Shown here in pieces: positions 1-8,477 of a stretch of DNA of 64,000 nucleotides. The stretch is from Amedibacillus dolichus DSM 3991. Lineage in GTDB: Bacteria; Bacillota_I; Bacilli_A; Erysipelotrichales; Erysipelotrichaceae. Below the pieces are notes generated by a model. It was given only the letters and a program-made list of their open reading frames with translations, did no database searches and was not told the DNA's origin. The stretch is from positions 248,001 through 312,000 of the forward strand of contig NZ_DS483477.1 in NCBI RefSeq assembly GCF_000154285.1, in the 5' to 3' direction. Position 1 is the first letter of the stretch; each line of letters opens with the position of its first letter. The translations under genes were made by a program, and so were the position numbers.

Positions 1-32
1 AAGAAGAAGTTATTATTGCGGAGTTAGCGTAG
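1..32 (+). CDS. atpB: V-type ATP synthase subunit B, C-terminal end (partial)
   Basis: Only the last nine codons are present, reading EEVIIAELA and ending with TAG at 30-32; the frame starts at base 3. The assignment rests mainly on position: subunit D follows after 14 bases, and B-D is the usual order in V/A-type ATPase operons. The acidic helical tail is compatible with subunit B but far too short to prove it. Confidence 0.55.
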   Translation, partial: EEVIIAELA

Positions 33-46
33 GATAGGTAGCTGCT

Positions 47-682
47 ATGGCGAATAAACAGGTCTTTCCGACAAAAGGAAATTTAATCGCAACCAAAAAA
101 TCCAATGCTTTGGCTCACATGGGATACGAATTGATGGATCGCAAGCGTAATATTTTAATTCGTGAAATGATGGGACTATTAGATGATGTTAAGCTGCTGC
201 GCGATGAAATCACACAAACCTATGCAGAAGCGTATCGAGCCTTACAGCTTGCCAATATGTCCTTGGGAGTAATTTCCGCAATGGCAGAAGCAGTACCGAT
301 CGATACTGGACTGCATGTAAGCTATCGTAGTGTGATGGGAGTGGAGATTCCTAAGCTTAGCTATGATAAGCAGGAAATTAAGCCGACGTATGGTCTTGAG
401 CGAGCTAATTCAAAGCTAGACTATGCATATACTTGTTTTCAAAGAGTAAAAGAAATGAGCGTTGTGTTAGCGGAGGTTGAAAACAACGTCTATCGTTTAG
501 CAAATGCAATTCGTAAATCACAAAAACGTGCCAATGCTTTGAAAAATATCGTTATTCCGGAATTTGAACATAATATCAAATTTATTACCGATGCTTTGGA
601 AGAAAAAGAACGTGAGGAATTTTCGCGTCAGAAGGTTATTAAAAGAAATAAAGATTCACAAATGCAAATGGAGCGTAAATAG
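47..682 (+). CDS. atpD: V-type ATP synthase subunit D
   Basis: The 211-residue protein is the central-stalk rotor subunit D of a V/A-type ATPase, which couples ATP turnover in the A3B3 head to ion translocation through the membrane ring. It begins with the conserved N-terminal FPTKGNL block, followed by the long amphipathic helices typical of the family (residues about 15-75 and 125-205). The length matches other bacterial AtpD proteins (about 205-215). It sits 14 bases after the upstream subunit and is the last gene of the operon; a hairpin overlaps its stop codon. In anaerobic Firmicutes such enzymes often pump H+ or Na+; which ion cannot be read here. Confidence 0.95.
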   Translation: MANKQVFPTKGNLIATKKSNALAHMGYELMDRKRNILIREMMGLLDDVKLLRDEITQTYAEAYRALQLANMSLGVISAMAEAVPIDTGLHVSYRSVMGVEIPKLSYDKQEIKPTYGLERANSKLDYAYTCFQRVKEMSVVLAEVENNVYRLANAIRKSQKRANALKNIVIPEFEHNIKFITDALEEKEREEFSRQKVIKRNKDSQMQMERK

Positions 683-701
683 CGTTCCATTTCTTATTTT
701 A
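667..701 (+). terminator. Terminator of the V-ATPase operon
   Basis: A 9-bp stem (AATGGAGCG with CGTTCCATT, one G-U pair) encloses a 7-base loop that contains the subunit D stop codon and is followed by a T-rich run. Confidence 0.6.
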
Positions 702-775
702 TAGAGGATATTTTAAAAGGAAATAGCATTTTCTTGAATTTTCTATAAATTTTAATAAAAAAATTAAAAAAAGAC

Positions 776-804
776 TTGCATAACTTCAAGTTATTTGTTA
801 TTAT
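776..804 (+). promoter_or_regulatory. SigA-type promoter of the tRNA operon
   Basis: TTGCAT at 776-781 and TATTAT at 799-804 are separated by exactly 17 bases, 32 bases before the first tRNA. This is a good housekeeping promoter match. Confidence 0.7.
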
Positions 805-835
805 ATTAAGGCACTGATGAAGTGCTGAAAATAGT

Positions 836-912
836 GCGCCCATAGCTCAACTGGATAGAGCGTTTGACTACGGATCAAAAGGTTGCGGGTTCGATTCCTA
901 CTGGGCGCGCCA
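836..912 (+). tRNA. tRNA-Arg (anticodon ACG)
   Basis: Full cloverleaf with a paired 7-bp acceptor (GCGCCCA with TGGGCGC), anticodon loop CTACGGA, TTCGATT T-loop and encoded CCA. First of seven tRNAs in one operon. ACG implies A34-to-inosine editing to read CGN codons. Confidence 0.95.
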
Positions 913-933
913 TTCTTATTAAAAAATGAATAT

Positions 934-1010
934 CGGGATGTAGCACAGCTTGGTAGTGCACTTGATTTGGGATCAAGGGGTCGCAGGTTCGAATCCTGTC
1001 ATCCCGACCA
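934..1010 (+). tRNA. tRNA-Pro (anticodon TGG)
   Basis: Acceptor CGGGATG pairs with CATCCCG; anticodon loop TTTGGGA gives TGG; T-loop TTCGAAT; CCA is encoded. Confidence 0.95.
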
Positions 1011-1022
1011 TTAAATTTAATT

Positions 1023-1099
1023 GGCTGGGTAGCTTAGTTGGCTAGAGCATCCGGTTCATACCCGGAAGGTCGCGAGTTCGAGTCTCGCCCCCGCCACCA
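1023..1099 (+). tRNA. tRNA-Met (anticodon CAT), elongator type
   Basis: Cloverleaf with anticodon loop TTCATAC and encoded CCA. The loop and surrounding stem resemble Bacillus elongator tRNA-Met. The acceptor (GGCTGGG with CCCCGCC) has one T-C mismatch at pair 4-69 (bases 1026 and 1092). Three CAT tRNAs occur in this operon; this one and the next are told apart only by loop resemblance. Confidence 0.85.
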
Positions 1100-1113
1100 A
1101 TTTTGCTAAACTT

Positions 1114-1190
1114 GGACCCTTAGCTCAGTTGGTCAGAGCATCCGGCTCATAACCGGTGGGTCGTAGGTTCGAGTCCTACAGGGTCCACCA
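1114..1190 (+). tRNA. tRNA with anticodon CAT, probably tRNA-Ile2 (lysidine type)
   Basis: Perfect acceptor (GGACCCT with AGGGTCC), anticodon loop CTCATAA, CCA encoded. The CTCATAA loop and body resemble bacterial tRNA-Ile(CAU), whose C34 is converted to lysidine by TilS to read AUA. tRNA-Met is the alternative; identity needs a classifier. Confidence 0.85.
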
Positions 1191-1202
1191 ATTCATACAG
1201 TT

Positions 1203-1293
1203 GGAGGAATACCCAAGTGGTTGAAGGGTCCGGTCTTGAAAACCGGTAGGTCGGGAAACTGGCGCCTGGGTTCGAATCCCAGTTCCTCCGCCA
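1203..1293 (+). tRNA. tRNA-Ser (anticodon TGA)
   Basis: The 91-base class II tRNA has acceptor GGAGGAA with TTCCTCC, anticodon loop TCTTGAA giving TGA, a long variable arm between about 1247 and 1265, and encoded CCA. Confidence 0.95.
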
Positions 1294-1315
1294 TTCAAAA
1301 TTAAATCTTATACAT

Positions 1316-1392
<77 letters not shown>

Positions 1393-1395
1393 AAT

Positions 1396-1471
1396 GGTTC
1401 CATAGCTCAGTTGGTAGAGCAAAGGACTGAAAATCCTTGTGTCCCTGGTTCAATTCCTGGTGGAACCACCA
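1396..1471 (+). tRNA. tRNA-Phe (anticodon GAA)
   Basis: Acceptor GGTTCCA pairs with TGGAACC; anticodon loop CTGAAAA gives GAA; CCA encoded. Last tRNA of the operon, only three bases after tRNA-fMet. Confidence 0.95.
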
Positions 1472-1481
1472 TTTAAAAAAT

Positions 1482-1519
1482 AAACGCTTAAGCTATATAT
1501 GAGTTTAAGTGTTTTTTTA
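1482..1519 (+). terminator. Terminator of the tRNA operon
   Basis: A stem of about 13 bp (AAACGCTTAAGCT with AGTTTAAGTGTTT, wobble pairs included) with a short AT loop is followed by a run of seven T. Confidence 0.8.
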
Positions 1520-1566
1520 TATTTATCAAGATTACTTAGTAGAATAGTTTTTATACAATGAATAAA

Positions 1567-2028
1567 CTATCGTAATGCCATGACATAAACTTGACATGGA
1601 TTATGTGTATCCCATAATGTAGGAAATACTTCAAATTCATGAAATCCCTGAGCAAGATAAAACCTATTGGTTTGATCATATAGTTCATAGCACCCCATTT
1701 TCACTGTTTTTACTTGTAGAAATAAATATTTTTGTTTATAAGCATATTCTTTGGCTACAGCTATCAGATCCGTTCCTACTCCTTGATGATGGTATTTTCT
1801 TAATACTCCCATTGCGGCAAGCTCTATTGTTGATGTTCCTGTTTGTTTAAGATATACAAAGCCGATAGGAATATCTTCATCAAATGCACTGAAAAAAGGA
1901 TATTTTATACTTTCGTTTATATATTCTTCACGTGCTTCGGCAATTCCAAACCATTCCGGTAATGCTTCAAGTATCTGCCGGGTAATTGCTTGCTTCCGCA
2001 TCGTATCGGTAATTTCGATAATTTTCAT
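1567..2028 (-). CDS. GNAT family N-acetyltransferase
   Basis: The 153-residue protein has the GNAT fold: the acetyl-CoA-binding motif A is visible as YHHQGVGTDL (about residue 80), preceded by a beta-strand ending AAMGV, and a C-terminal FYLAQGFHEFE segment typical of motif B. Start chosen at 2028 (protein starting MKIIEITD) because an AAGGGGG ribosome-binding site lies 9 bases upstream; the longer reading to 2079 lacks one. It is a single gene facing the tRNA operon. Substrate cannot be predicted. Confidence 0.85.
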   Translation of the reverse strand: MKIIEITDTMRKQAITRQILEALPEWFGIAEAREEYINESIKYPFFSAFDEDIPIGFVYLKQTGTSTIELAAMGVLRKYHHQGVGTDLIAVAKEYAYKQKYLFLQVKTVKMGCYELYDQTNRFYLAQGFHEFEVFPTLWDTHNPCQVYVMALR

Positions 2029-2202
2029 ATTGCATGACCCCCTTATTACATAAATATACCATTGTTTTTTTTGCTTCAATTAGATAGACTGATTTTAGAT
2101 AGTAAGTAGCTAAATATTTTTGATGTGTAATCTATGAACCTATTATACTTTTTTATTATTTGTATGTATATGATTTTTTATGGGTATGGAATACAATAAA
2201 TC

Positions 2203-2243
2203 ATAAAAAAAAAGTACGGCTATGCTAATTTCATAACCGTACC
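2203..2243 (-). terminator. Terminator of glnN
   Basis: On the minus strand GTACGG and CCGTAC plus flanking TATG/CATA pairs form a hairpin followed by nine T residues, just after the glutamine synthetase stop. Confidence 0.85.
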
Positions 2244-2257
2244 TTATGTAAATATAA

Positions 2258-4351
2258 TTATTGCATGGCTAGAAACATATCATCGTAAGTAGGGAAAGGG
2301 TAATTCTCTCGGGAAATAGCTTCTTCTACTTTATCAATGATATCGCCTAAAGAATTGATCATCGGTACTACGACTTCATCAAGATAATATGCCTTCTCAC
2401 GACTGTTCTTTGTTTTATTGCGTTCCTCCATGGCTTTTTTTAAGGTGTGGTAGGCATTGTCGAGTTTGTCTAGTAAAGATAGCAGGTAGTCTAGTTTTCT
2501 TGTAAAATAAGCATTTGTTTTACCCAATGCATTTTGAGCATCGGCATAAAATTGAATTTCTTTAACTAGTGCTGGCAAAATATCTTTTTTACTTACATCT
2601 AATAGTGTCAGCACCTCTACCTTAACGGATTTTCGATACTCTTCGATTAGAATATCAACACGTGCTTCAAGCTCTGTTTTATTATATACACCATTGCGTT
2701 CAAACATTTTTACGCTTTCTTCTGCAATAAGGGAATCAATAGAATGCAAGTAATGAGGAATGTTAGGAAGTCCACGTTTTTTTGCTTCATGCAGCCATTC
2801 CTCGGAATAACCGTCCTTGGAAAATAAGACACGGGAGTGCTTTTGCAAGATAGCACGGCAAATATCCAATGATTTTTTACGAATATCATCAATATATTTA
2901 TAGTTGGATAATTCATCGGCGATTCGACATAAGGAATCGGCAACAATGGAATTTAAAATAATGTTGGTCGTAGAAGCACTGCGGCTGCTTCCAACCATGC
3001 GAAATTCAAATTTATTTCCGGTAAAAGCAAAAGGAGAAGTACGATTGCGATCGCTGGTATCTTTTGGAACATAGGAAAGATTAGCAATTTCATAGGGCTG
3101 TGTTTCGACCTTATTTTTCAGTTCGCTATCGCCGCGGCGAAGTTTATCCAATACAATCTCCAATTCATCTCCCATACAGATAGAAACAATAGCGGGAGGA
3201 GCTTCATGTGCTCCTAAACGATAATCGTTGCCATAGCAGCTTGCTGCCATTCTCAGCATTTCCGCATGCTTATCGACAGCTTCAATGATGGCACAAACAA
3301 ATAATAAGAAACGAATATTTTCATGAGGTCGATCACCCGGTTCTAAAAGGTTTTGACCATCGTCAGTAACAAGCGACCAGTTGTTGTGCTTACCGCTACC
3401 ATTTACTCCGCGAAAAGGTTTTTCGTGAAGCAGACAAGCAAAGCCATGCTTTTCCGCTTGCTTTTTTAATACGTCCATAATAATCAGGTTTTGATCAACG
3501 GCAATATTGACTTCATTAAACAAAGGAGCTAATTCAAATTGACAAGGAGCAGCTTCATTATGCTCGGTTTTAGCATAAATACCTAATCGCCATAGTTCCT
3601 TATCGACATCTTCCATAAATGCTTGGACACGTGTAGGAATACTGCCGAAGTAATGTCCTCTCAGATCCATGCTTTTCGGTGGCATGGTGCCAAATAAAGT
3701 ACGTCCGGTGTGAATGAGATCTTTACGTTCATGATACATTTGATTATCAATAAGGAAGTATTCCTGTTCTAAGCCTACCATGGCGTGAACACGTTTAATA
3801 TCCTTATCCTTAAAAAGATTGACAATACGGGTAGCTTGCCTGCTAATGGCCTCTACCGATTTTAAAAGAGGGGCCTTTTTATCAAGTGTTTCTCCATTAT
3901 AGGAAACAAAGATAGTAGGAATGCAGAGTACATGATCTCGTATAAAGGCAGGAGAGGTGCAATCCCAATAGGTGTAGCCACGAGCTTCAAAGGTTGCACG
4001 AAGTCCACCGCTAGGAAAGCTAGAGGCATCTCCTTCTCCTTTGATTAGGGATTTTCCACTGAAGCGTGAGATGGGTTGGTTGTATTCTCCCGGTTCGATA
4101 AAACTATCATGTTTCTCGGCAGTGGAGCCGGTTAGCGGTTGGAACCAATGGGTAAAATGCGTTGCGCCTTTTTCCATTGCCCAGGTTTTCATAGCATGTG
4201 CGATAGCATCTGCGGTAGGACGATCCAAAGCATCTTCTTTGTTCGTTGCTGTTTTCCATTTTGTATAAATAGGGTGGGGCAGGCATTCCTTCATTACCTG
4301 CTCACTAAATAGATTTATTCCGAATTCATCGAAAGGGTGTGTAGTATTCAT
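2258..4351 (-). CDS. glnN: Glutamine synthetase type III
   Basis: The 697-residue enzyme condenses ammonium with glutamate using ATP in the cytoplasm. Its length is diagnostic for the GSIII family (about 700 residues), much longer than GSI or GSII. Visible blocks are the N-terminal THWFQPLTG region, GLEQEYFLID carrying the glutamate-site Glu, the GVNGSGKHNNWS loop near the middle, and GAHEAPPAIVSI. The C-terminal third is a long helical segment found in GSIII. An AGGAGG box precedes the ATG. It stands alone with its own terminator; no GlnR-like operator was recognised. With GdhA (56.5 kb) it supplies ammonium assimilation. Confidence 0.96.
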   Translation of the reverse strand: MNTTHPFDEFGINLFSEQVMKECLPHPIYTKWKTATNKEDALDRPTADAIAHAMKTWAMEKGATHFTHWFQPLTGSTAEKHDSFIEPGEYNQPISRFSGKSLIKGEGDASSFPSGGLRATFEARGYTYWDCTSPAFIRDHVLCIPTIFVSYNGETLDKKAPLLKSVEAISRQATRIVNLFKDKDIKRVHAMVGLEQEYFLIDNQMYHERKDLIHTGRTLFGTMPPKSMDLRGHYFGSIPTRVQAFMEDVDKELWRLGIYAKTEHNEAAPCQFELAPLFNEVNIAVDQNLIIMDVLKKQAEKHGFACLLHEKPFRGVNGSGKHNNWSLVTDDGQNLLEPGDRPHENIRFLLFVCAIIEAVDKHAEMLRMAASCYGNDYRLGAHEAPPAIVSICMGDELEIVLDKLRRGDSELKNKVETQPYEIANLSYVPKDTSDRNRTSPFAFTGNKFEFRMVGSSRSASTTNIILNSIVADSLCRIADELSNYKYIDDIRKKSLDICRAILQKHSRVLFSKDGYSEEWLHEAKKRGLPNIPHYLHSIDSLIAEESVKMFERNGVYNKTELEARVDILIEEYRKSVKVEVLTLLDVSKKDILPALVKEIQFYADAQNALGKTNAYFTRKLDYLLSLLDKLDNAYHTLKKAMEERNKTKNSREKAYYLDEVVVPMINSLGDIIDKVEEAISRENYPFPTYDDMFLAMQ

Positions 4352-4662
4352 AAAACAATCCTCCTTTATTGAAATTTTACCTTAAATTATAAAAAAAGTA
4401 TAGAAAATCTCTAATAAAAATACAATTATTTCATTTACTTTAAAAAATATAAGTAAAAAATGCTTTTAAAAATGAAAAACATATATATAAATACAAATTT
4501 AAAAAAGATTAGAGTATGTGAAATTATCGGATTATTTAAAAAGTGTATGCAAATTTTTTGGAAATGTTGTAAAATGAAGATAACGAAAGCAACGTATCTT
4601 TTTTTAGAAAAAAGAATATACTAAGAAAGAGCGTTTGCTGAGGACAAAAGGAGGAAATTTTG
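4352..4662. other. Divergent intergenic region between glnN and rubrerythrin
   Basis: About 310 very AT-rich bases hold the two outward promoters. A TAAAAT at 4570-4575 could be the -10 for rubrerythrin, but no convincing -35 or operator (for example a PerR box) was recognised. No gene is seen. Confidence 0.5.
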
Positions 4663-5199
4663 ATGAATTTAAAAGGTACCAAGACAGAGAAGAATTTGAA
4701 TGAAGCATTTGCAGGCGAATCTATGGCGAGAAACAAATATTCTTACTATGCAAGTAAGGCGAAAAAAGAAGGCTATGTGCAGATTGCCAATATCTTTGAA
4801 GCGACTGCCGCTAATGAGAAGGAACATGCGAAATTGTGGTTTAAGCTGTTGCATGACGGTATGCCTGATACACTAACCAATCTTAAGGACGCCGCAGCCG
4901 GTGAAAACTTTGAATGGACAGATATGTATGCACGTATGGCAAAGGAAGCACGTGAGGAAGGCTTTGATGATATTGCGGATACTATGGAAGGCGTATTGGC
5001 AATCGAAAAAGCACACGAACAGCGTTATCTTGCTTTATTGAATAATATTGAGGAAGGACGTGTCTTTGATAAGAGCGAAGAAACAATTTGGGAATGTTTG
5101 AACTGCGGACATATCCATGTCGGTACAAGTGCTCCTGAAGTATGTCCGGTATGTGATCACCCACAGGCTTATTTTGAAGTGCGTAAAGAAAACTATTAG
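4663..5199 (+). CDS. rbr: Rubrerythrin
   Basis: The 178-residue protein reduces hydrogen peroxide in anaerobes with electrons from rubredoxin or NADH-linked reductases. The N-terminal four-helix ferritin-like domain carries Glu ligands for a di-iron site (NEAFAGESMARNKY, NEKEHAK, EKAHEQRY). The C-terminal rubredoxin-like knuckles are WECLNCGHIHVG and CPVCDHP, giving two CxxC pairs for one Fe. The ATG at 4663 is preferred over the TTG immediately before it, with an AAAGGAGG site 7-8 bases upstream. Single-gene unit with a terminator. Confidence 0.96.
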   Translation: MNLKGTKTEKNLNEAFAGESMARNKYSYYASKAKKEGYVQIANIFEATAANEKEHAKLWFKLLHDGMPDTLTNLKDAAAGENFEWTDMYARMAKEAREEGFDDIADTMEGVLAIEKAHEQRYLALLNNIEEGRVFDKSEETIWECLNCGHIHVGTSAPEVCPVCDHPQAYFEVRKENY

Positions 5200-5209
5200 T
5201 AAGTATGGA

Positions 5210-5233
5210 AAGGGCTCAAAGGAGCTCTTTTTT
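5210..5233 (+). terminator. Terminator of rubrerythrin
   Basis: An 8-bp stem (AAGGGCTC with GAGCTCTT) with an AAAG loop runs into six T. Confidence 0.85.
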
Positions 5234-5334
5234 GTGTAAGCAACAGCTTTTTATAAGGAATTGCATAAACTTTGGATTTGGTATGGTAGAATTTTAAATT
5301 GGTGCTATAATAGATGCAGAAAGTTTGGTGAGCT

Positions 5335-6726
5335 ATGGTTGAGTTTATACATTCCATGTTAAATTTTAAAAAGATGAGTCCCGCTCAAAAGATTGCCGCA
5401 AGCTTTTTGTTGGTAATCCTATGCGGAACCTTGCTTTTGATGCTTCCGATTTCCAATGTTGATGGAAATTTTATGAATCCAATTGATGCTTTGTTTAGTG
5501 CAACAAGTGCTACCTGTGTTACCGGACTTAGTACGATCAATGTTTCTGAACAATTAAATTTATTCGGTCAAATTGTGTTGATGCTGTTGATTCAAATCGG
5601 TGGTTTAGGCTTGATGACTTTCATGGCAGTCTTTCTTTTGATCATCAAAAGTCGGCTTTCCTTGAATGAGAAAATTGTTATGAAGGAAATGCTGAATCAA
5701 GAGCATGTATTTAACATGAAAAAGTTTATTGTAGATATTTTGTATTATACACTTTTCTTCGAAACAATCGGTGCAATTTTATTATCAATTCCGATGATTG
5801 AACAATATGGTCTGTTTGATGGAAGCTTCAAGGCGATTTTCTTAGCTGTTTCTGCTTTCTGTAATGCCGGCTTTGATACCTTGGGAAGCACTAGCTTGCA
5901 GGCATACGCCGATCAGCCTTTGATTTGTTTTACGATCATGGCGCTTATTGTTTTGGGTGGTTTAGGATTTGCGGTATGGTTTGATGTTCGTGATAAGCTG
6001 GTTTCCTTGGTAAAAGGAAAGCTGGCATGGAAGAAATTTCGCCGTTCCTTATCATTACACACGAAATTGGTATTATTTGTAACCTTTTTATTGATTGTCA
6101 GCGGTGCGCTATTCATTGTGGTATTTGAATACAACAATTCGGCAACATTAGGAAATATGCCCTTTCCGCAGAAAATTATGTGTGGGTTGTTTGAATCCAT
6201 TTCCTTAAGAACTGCCGGCTTTACATCTATCAATTATGGTGCTTTGCAATCGCAGACAAGTTTGATCATGATGGTTTTGATGTTTATTGGTGGTTGCCCC
6301 GGAGGAACTGCGGGAGGTATTAAAACAACAACATTTATTATTTTGGTTATTTATATCATCGGAATGTTGAAGGGGAGTAAGCAAACGGTAGTATTTCGCC
6401 GTGCGATTGAGGAAAGTATCGTCATTCGGGCGATGGGCATTTTCTTCTTAAATTTAGTTGTTTTGTTCGTCGGAGTTTTATTGTTGTGCATTATTCAAAG
6501 TCAGGATTTTTTATCTATCGCATTTGAATGTGTCAGTGCGTTGGCAACCGTTGGCTCATCGCTTGGGCTAACCGGAGATTTAGAAGCTTTAGGTAAACTT
6601 GTGATTATTTGTATGATGTATATTGGACGCATCGGTATTTCAACCTTGGTATTATCTATGATGCGCCAACGCAGCTTCGATGAGAATAAGATTTCACTTC
6701 CGAAAGGGAATATCATTGTGGGATAG
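5335..6726 (+). CDS. ktrB: KtrB/TrkH-family potassium transporter membrane subunit
   Basis: The 463-residue membrane protein belongs to the SKT superfamily. It has four M1-P-M2 repeats, each with a selectivity-filter loop: SATCVTGLST (about 63), FCNAGFDTLG, LRTAGFTSI and ALATVGSSLG, the last being weaker as is usual. The WFDVRDKL and HTKLVL segments lie in cytoplasmic loops. The protein takes up K+ (often Na+-coupled) together with the following RCK-domain gene, 11 bases downstream. The ATG at 5335 has a weak GGTGA site. Ktr-type naming is favoured over Trk because the partner is a single-RCK KtrA of 222 residues. Confidence 0.93.
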   Translation: MVEFIHSMLNFKKMSPAQKIAASFLLVILCGTLLLMLPISNVDGNFMNPIDALFSATSATCVTGLSTINVSEQLNLFGQIVLMLLIQIGGLGLMTFMAVFLLIIKSRLSLNEKIVMKEMLNQEHVFNMKKFIVDILYYTLFFETIGAILLSIPMIEQYGLFDGSFKAIFLAVSAFCNAGFDTLGSTSLQAYADQPLICFTIMALIVLGGLGFAVWFDVRDKLVSLVKGKLAWKKFRRSLSLHTKLVLFVTFLLIVSGALFIVVFEYNNSATLGNMPFPQKIMCGLFESISLRTAGFTSINYGALQSQTSLIMMVLMFIGGCPGGTAGGIKTTTFIILVIYIIGMLKGSKQTVVFRRAIEESIVIRAMGIFFLNLVVLFVGVLLLCIIQSQDFLSIAFECVSALATVGSSLGLTGDLEALGKLVIICMMYIGRIGISTLVLSMMRQRSFDENKISLPKGNIIVG

Positions 6727-6737
6727 AGAGGTAGTAT

Positions 6738-7406
6738 ATGAAAAAAGCGAATGAGAGATTATATGGTGTAGTAGGTTTAGGGATTTTCGGTTCAACGGTT
6801 GCGAAAACATTAAGTCAGAACAATTGTGAAGTAATTGCGGTAGATGGTGATATGAAATGTGTGAATCGTATGGCAGATATCGTAACAGAGGCGATGCAGT
6901 GTGATGTAACTGATGTTTCTCAGCTGCGTGTTGCCGGTCTTGCGGATTGTGATATTGTTTTTGTATGTATGGGATCGCATCTGGAGGAAAGTGCTTTAGC
7001 GATTATTAACCTAAAGGAGCTAGGAGTTCCCTATATTATTGCGAAAGCAAAAAATAAACGATTTATGCAGGTGTTCAGTGAATTAGGCGCGGATAAGGTC
7101 GTACGTCCCGAAAAAGAAATGGGAGAACAGGTCGCAAAAAGTGTCTTAGGAAATAACATTATTGAAATTATTGATTTTGATAAAAATTACAGTATTGTTG
7201 AAATTCCGACACCGGAAAAGTGGATTGGCAAAACATTGATGGAATTGGAACTGAGAAAGCGTTATGAAATCAATGTTATCGCAATTCGCAGTGTCGGACA
7301 AGAGCAGCTTAATATTTCGCCGGAACCGGATTATGCGTTGCGTCGCAATGATCATTTGTTCGTTGTTGCGAATGCTAATAAGCTTGATCGTTTTGATTCG
7401 CTTTAA
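6738..7406 (+). CDS. ktrA: KtrA/TrkA-family potassium transporter regulatory subunit
   Basis: The 222-residue cytoplasmic gating ring subunit has an N-terminal Rossmann RCK_N domain with GLGIFG at residues 13-18 and an acidic residue after the second strand (AVDGD), so it should bind adenine nucleotides. The C-terminal RCK_C domain (about 140-222) has the SIVEIPTPEKWIGKTL and VANANKLDRFDSL segments; in relatives this domain binds c-di-AMP. It is co-transcribed with ktrB. Confidence 0.94.
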   Translation: MKKANERLYGVVGLGIFGSTVAKTLSQNNCEVIAVDGDMKCVNRMADIVTEAMQCDVTDVSQLRVAGLADCDIVFVCMGSHLEESALAIINLKELGVPYIIAKAKNKRFMQVFSELGADKVVRPEKEMGEQVAKSVLGNNIIEIIDFDKNYSIVEIPTPEKWIGKTLMELELRKRYEINVIAIRSVGQEQLNISPEPDYALRRNDHLFVVANANKLDRFDSL

Positions 7407-7557
7407 TATAAATACATAAGGCTCCATGCTAAAGAAGTAATTTATTTATGAAAGATATTGAGAAATTACTTTCAGGATTTTTTAGTAGAAGCAAATAGTA
7501 AAGGATTATAACAAACAGAAAAGTCAGAGGAGGCAGTTAAGGCAGTATGCTTGGCTG

Positions 7558-8220
7558 ATGGATATGAAGGAAAAAGAAAATTTAGAAATAGCAGAGGATT
7601 TTGATGTTGAGGAAAGACAGCAGGTAATATTTGAAAAGGGTATTCATGAGTTGTTTATTGGCTTTGAAAAGCAAAAGGATTTATTAAGTGAGCATGCTTA
7701 TAGTCAGCTAAAGGAATTGTTGTTAAAGGCACCTAGCAGCATACATTCCAACACTTATATAGAGGTCATGTATATGCTTGGAAAATATTATGATTTAAAA
7801 GAAAATCGCAATGGTGCACGTTATTGTGCAATGCGTATGCTACAAATGAAAGAGCAACAAGAAAAAACGCATAAAAAGGGAATGCGAAATATAGAAGCTG
7901 TGGCTTTTGAATTTTCTTTATCCATGAATGGCTTTCTGCATAAATATACGGATTTTTTAGAACAGGTTTATCATTCAATTCGTATGAAATTGTTAATAGT
8001 TTCAGGCTTGTTACTGTTTGTTGCTTTTATGATTTTAAGAATATTCGCAAAGGTAGATCCGATAATTGCTTTTTTGGAAGCTTTTTTGCTAAGTGGACTG
8101 AATTATTATATTCAAGGACGTAAGATGCCTAGTATGTTTCGGAAAAATCAATTACGAGCAATCGAACAGTATGTTGATTCAGAATTACAGGATTTTGATG
8201 CTCGATATGTTAAGCTTTAG
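7558..8220 (+). CDS. Uncharacterised two-helix membrane protein
   Basis: No family was recognised. The 220-residue protein has a charged, helical N-terminal cytoplasmic-looking part (1-140; one segment, SIHSNTYIEVMYMLGKYYDLKENRNGA in outline, resembles a helical-repeat unit), two membrane helices at about 143-163 and 167-187, and a short charged tail. The start is uncertain: an AGAGGAGG site lies 24 bases before ATG 7558 and better serves a three-codon ORF (ATG 7547, stop sharing its last A with ATG 7558), so coupled initiation is possible. It may belong with ktrAB but is separated by 150 bases. Confidence 0.6.
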   Translation: MDMKEKENLEIAEDFDVEERQQVIFEKGIHELFIGFEKQKDLLSEHAYSQLKELLLKAPSSIHSNTYIEVMYMLGKYYDLKENRNGARYCAMRMLQMKEQQEKTHKKGMRNIEAVAFEFSLSMNGFLHKYTDFLEQVYHSIRMKLLIVSGLLLFVAFMILRIFAKVDPIIAFLEAFLLSGLNYYIQGRKMPSMFRKNQLRAIEQYVDSELQDFDARYVKL

Positions 8221-8294
8221 ATTATTTAACCAAGTGAAATGCAGCATTCAATGTGCAGATCAGAAGTTGATTGATGGATTTTTTGATAATTGAT

Positions 8295-8346
8295 AAAAAA
8301 GAATCAGTAGAGCGAGAAAAATCTTAAGCTATACTGATTCTTTTTA
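8295..8346 (+). terminator. Terminator between convergent genes
   Basis: AAAAAGAATCAGTA pairs with TACTGATTCTTTTT (one bulge near the loop); the T-run makes it usable rightward and the A-run may serve the opposing gene. Confidence 0.75.
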
Positions 8347-8477
8347 TCGTTTATATTATCGTATGGCAAATGCTTTTGTTATCGTAAGAATCTATGGATA
8401 TCTGTTTTACATGTTTGTATATAATCAACAATATTGAAGGATATAAAAAACACAAGGATATACCTTGCGTCTTGTAA

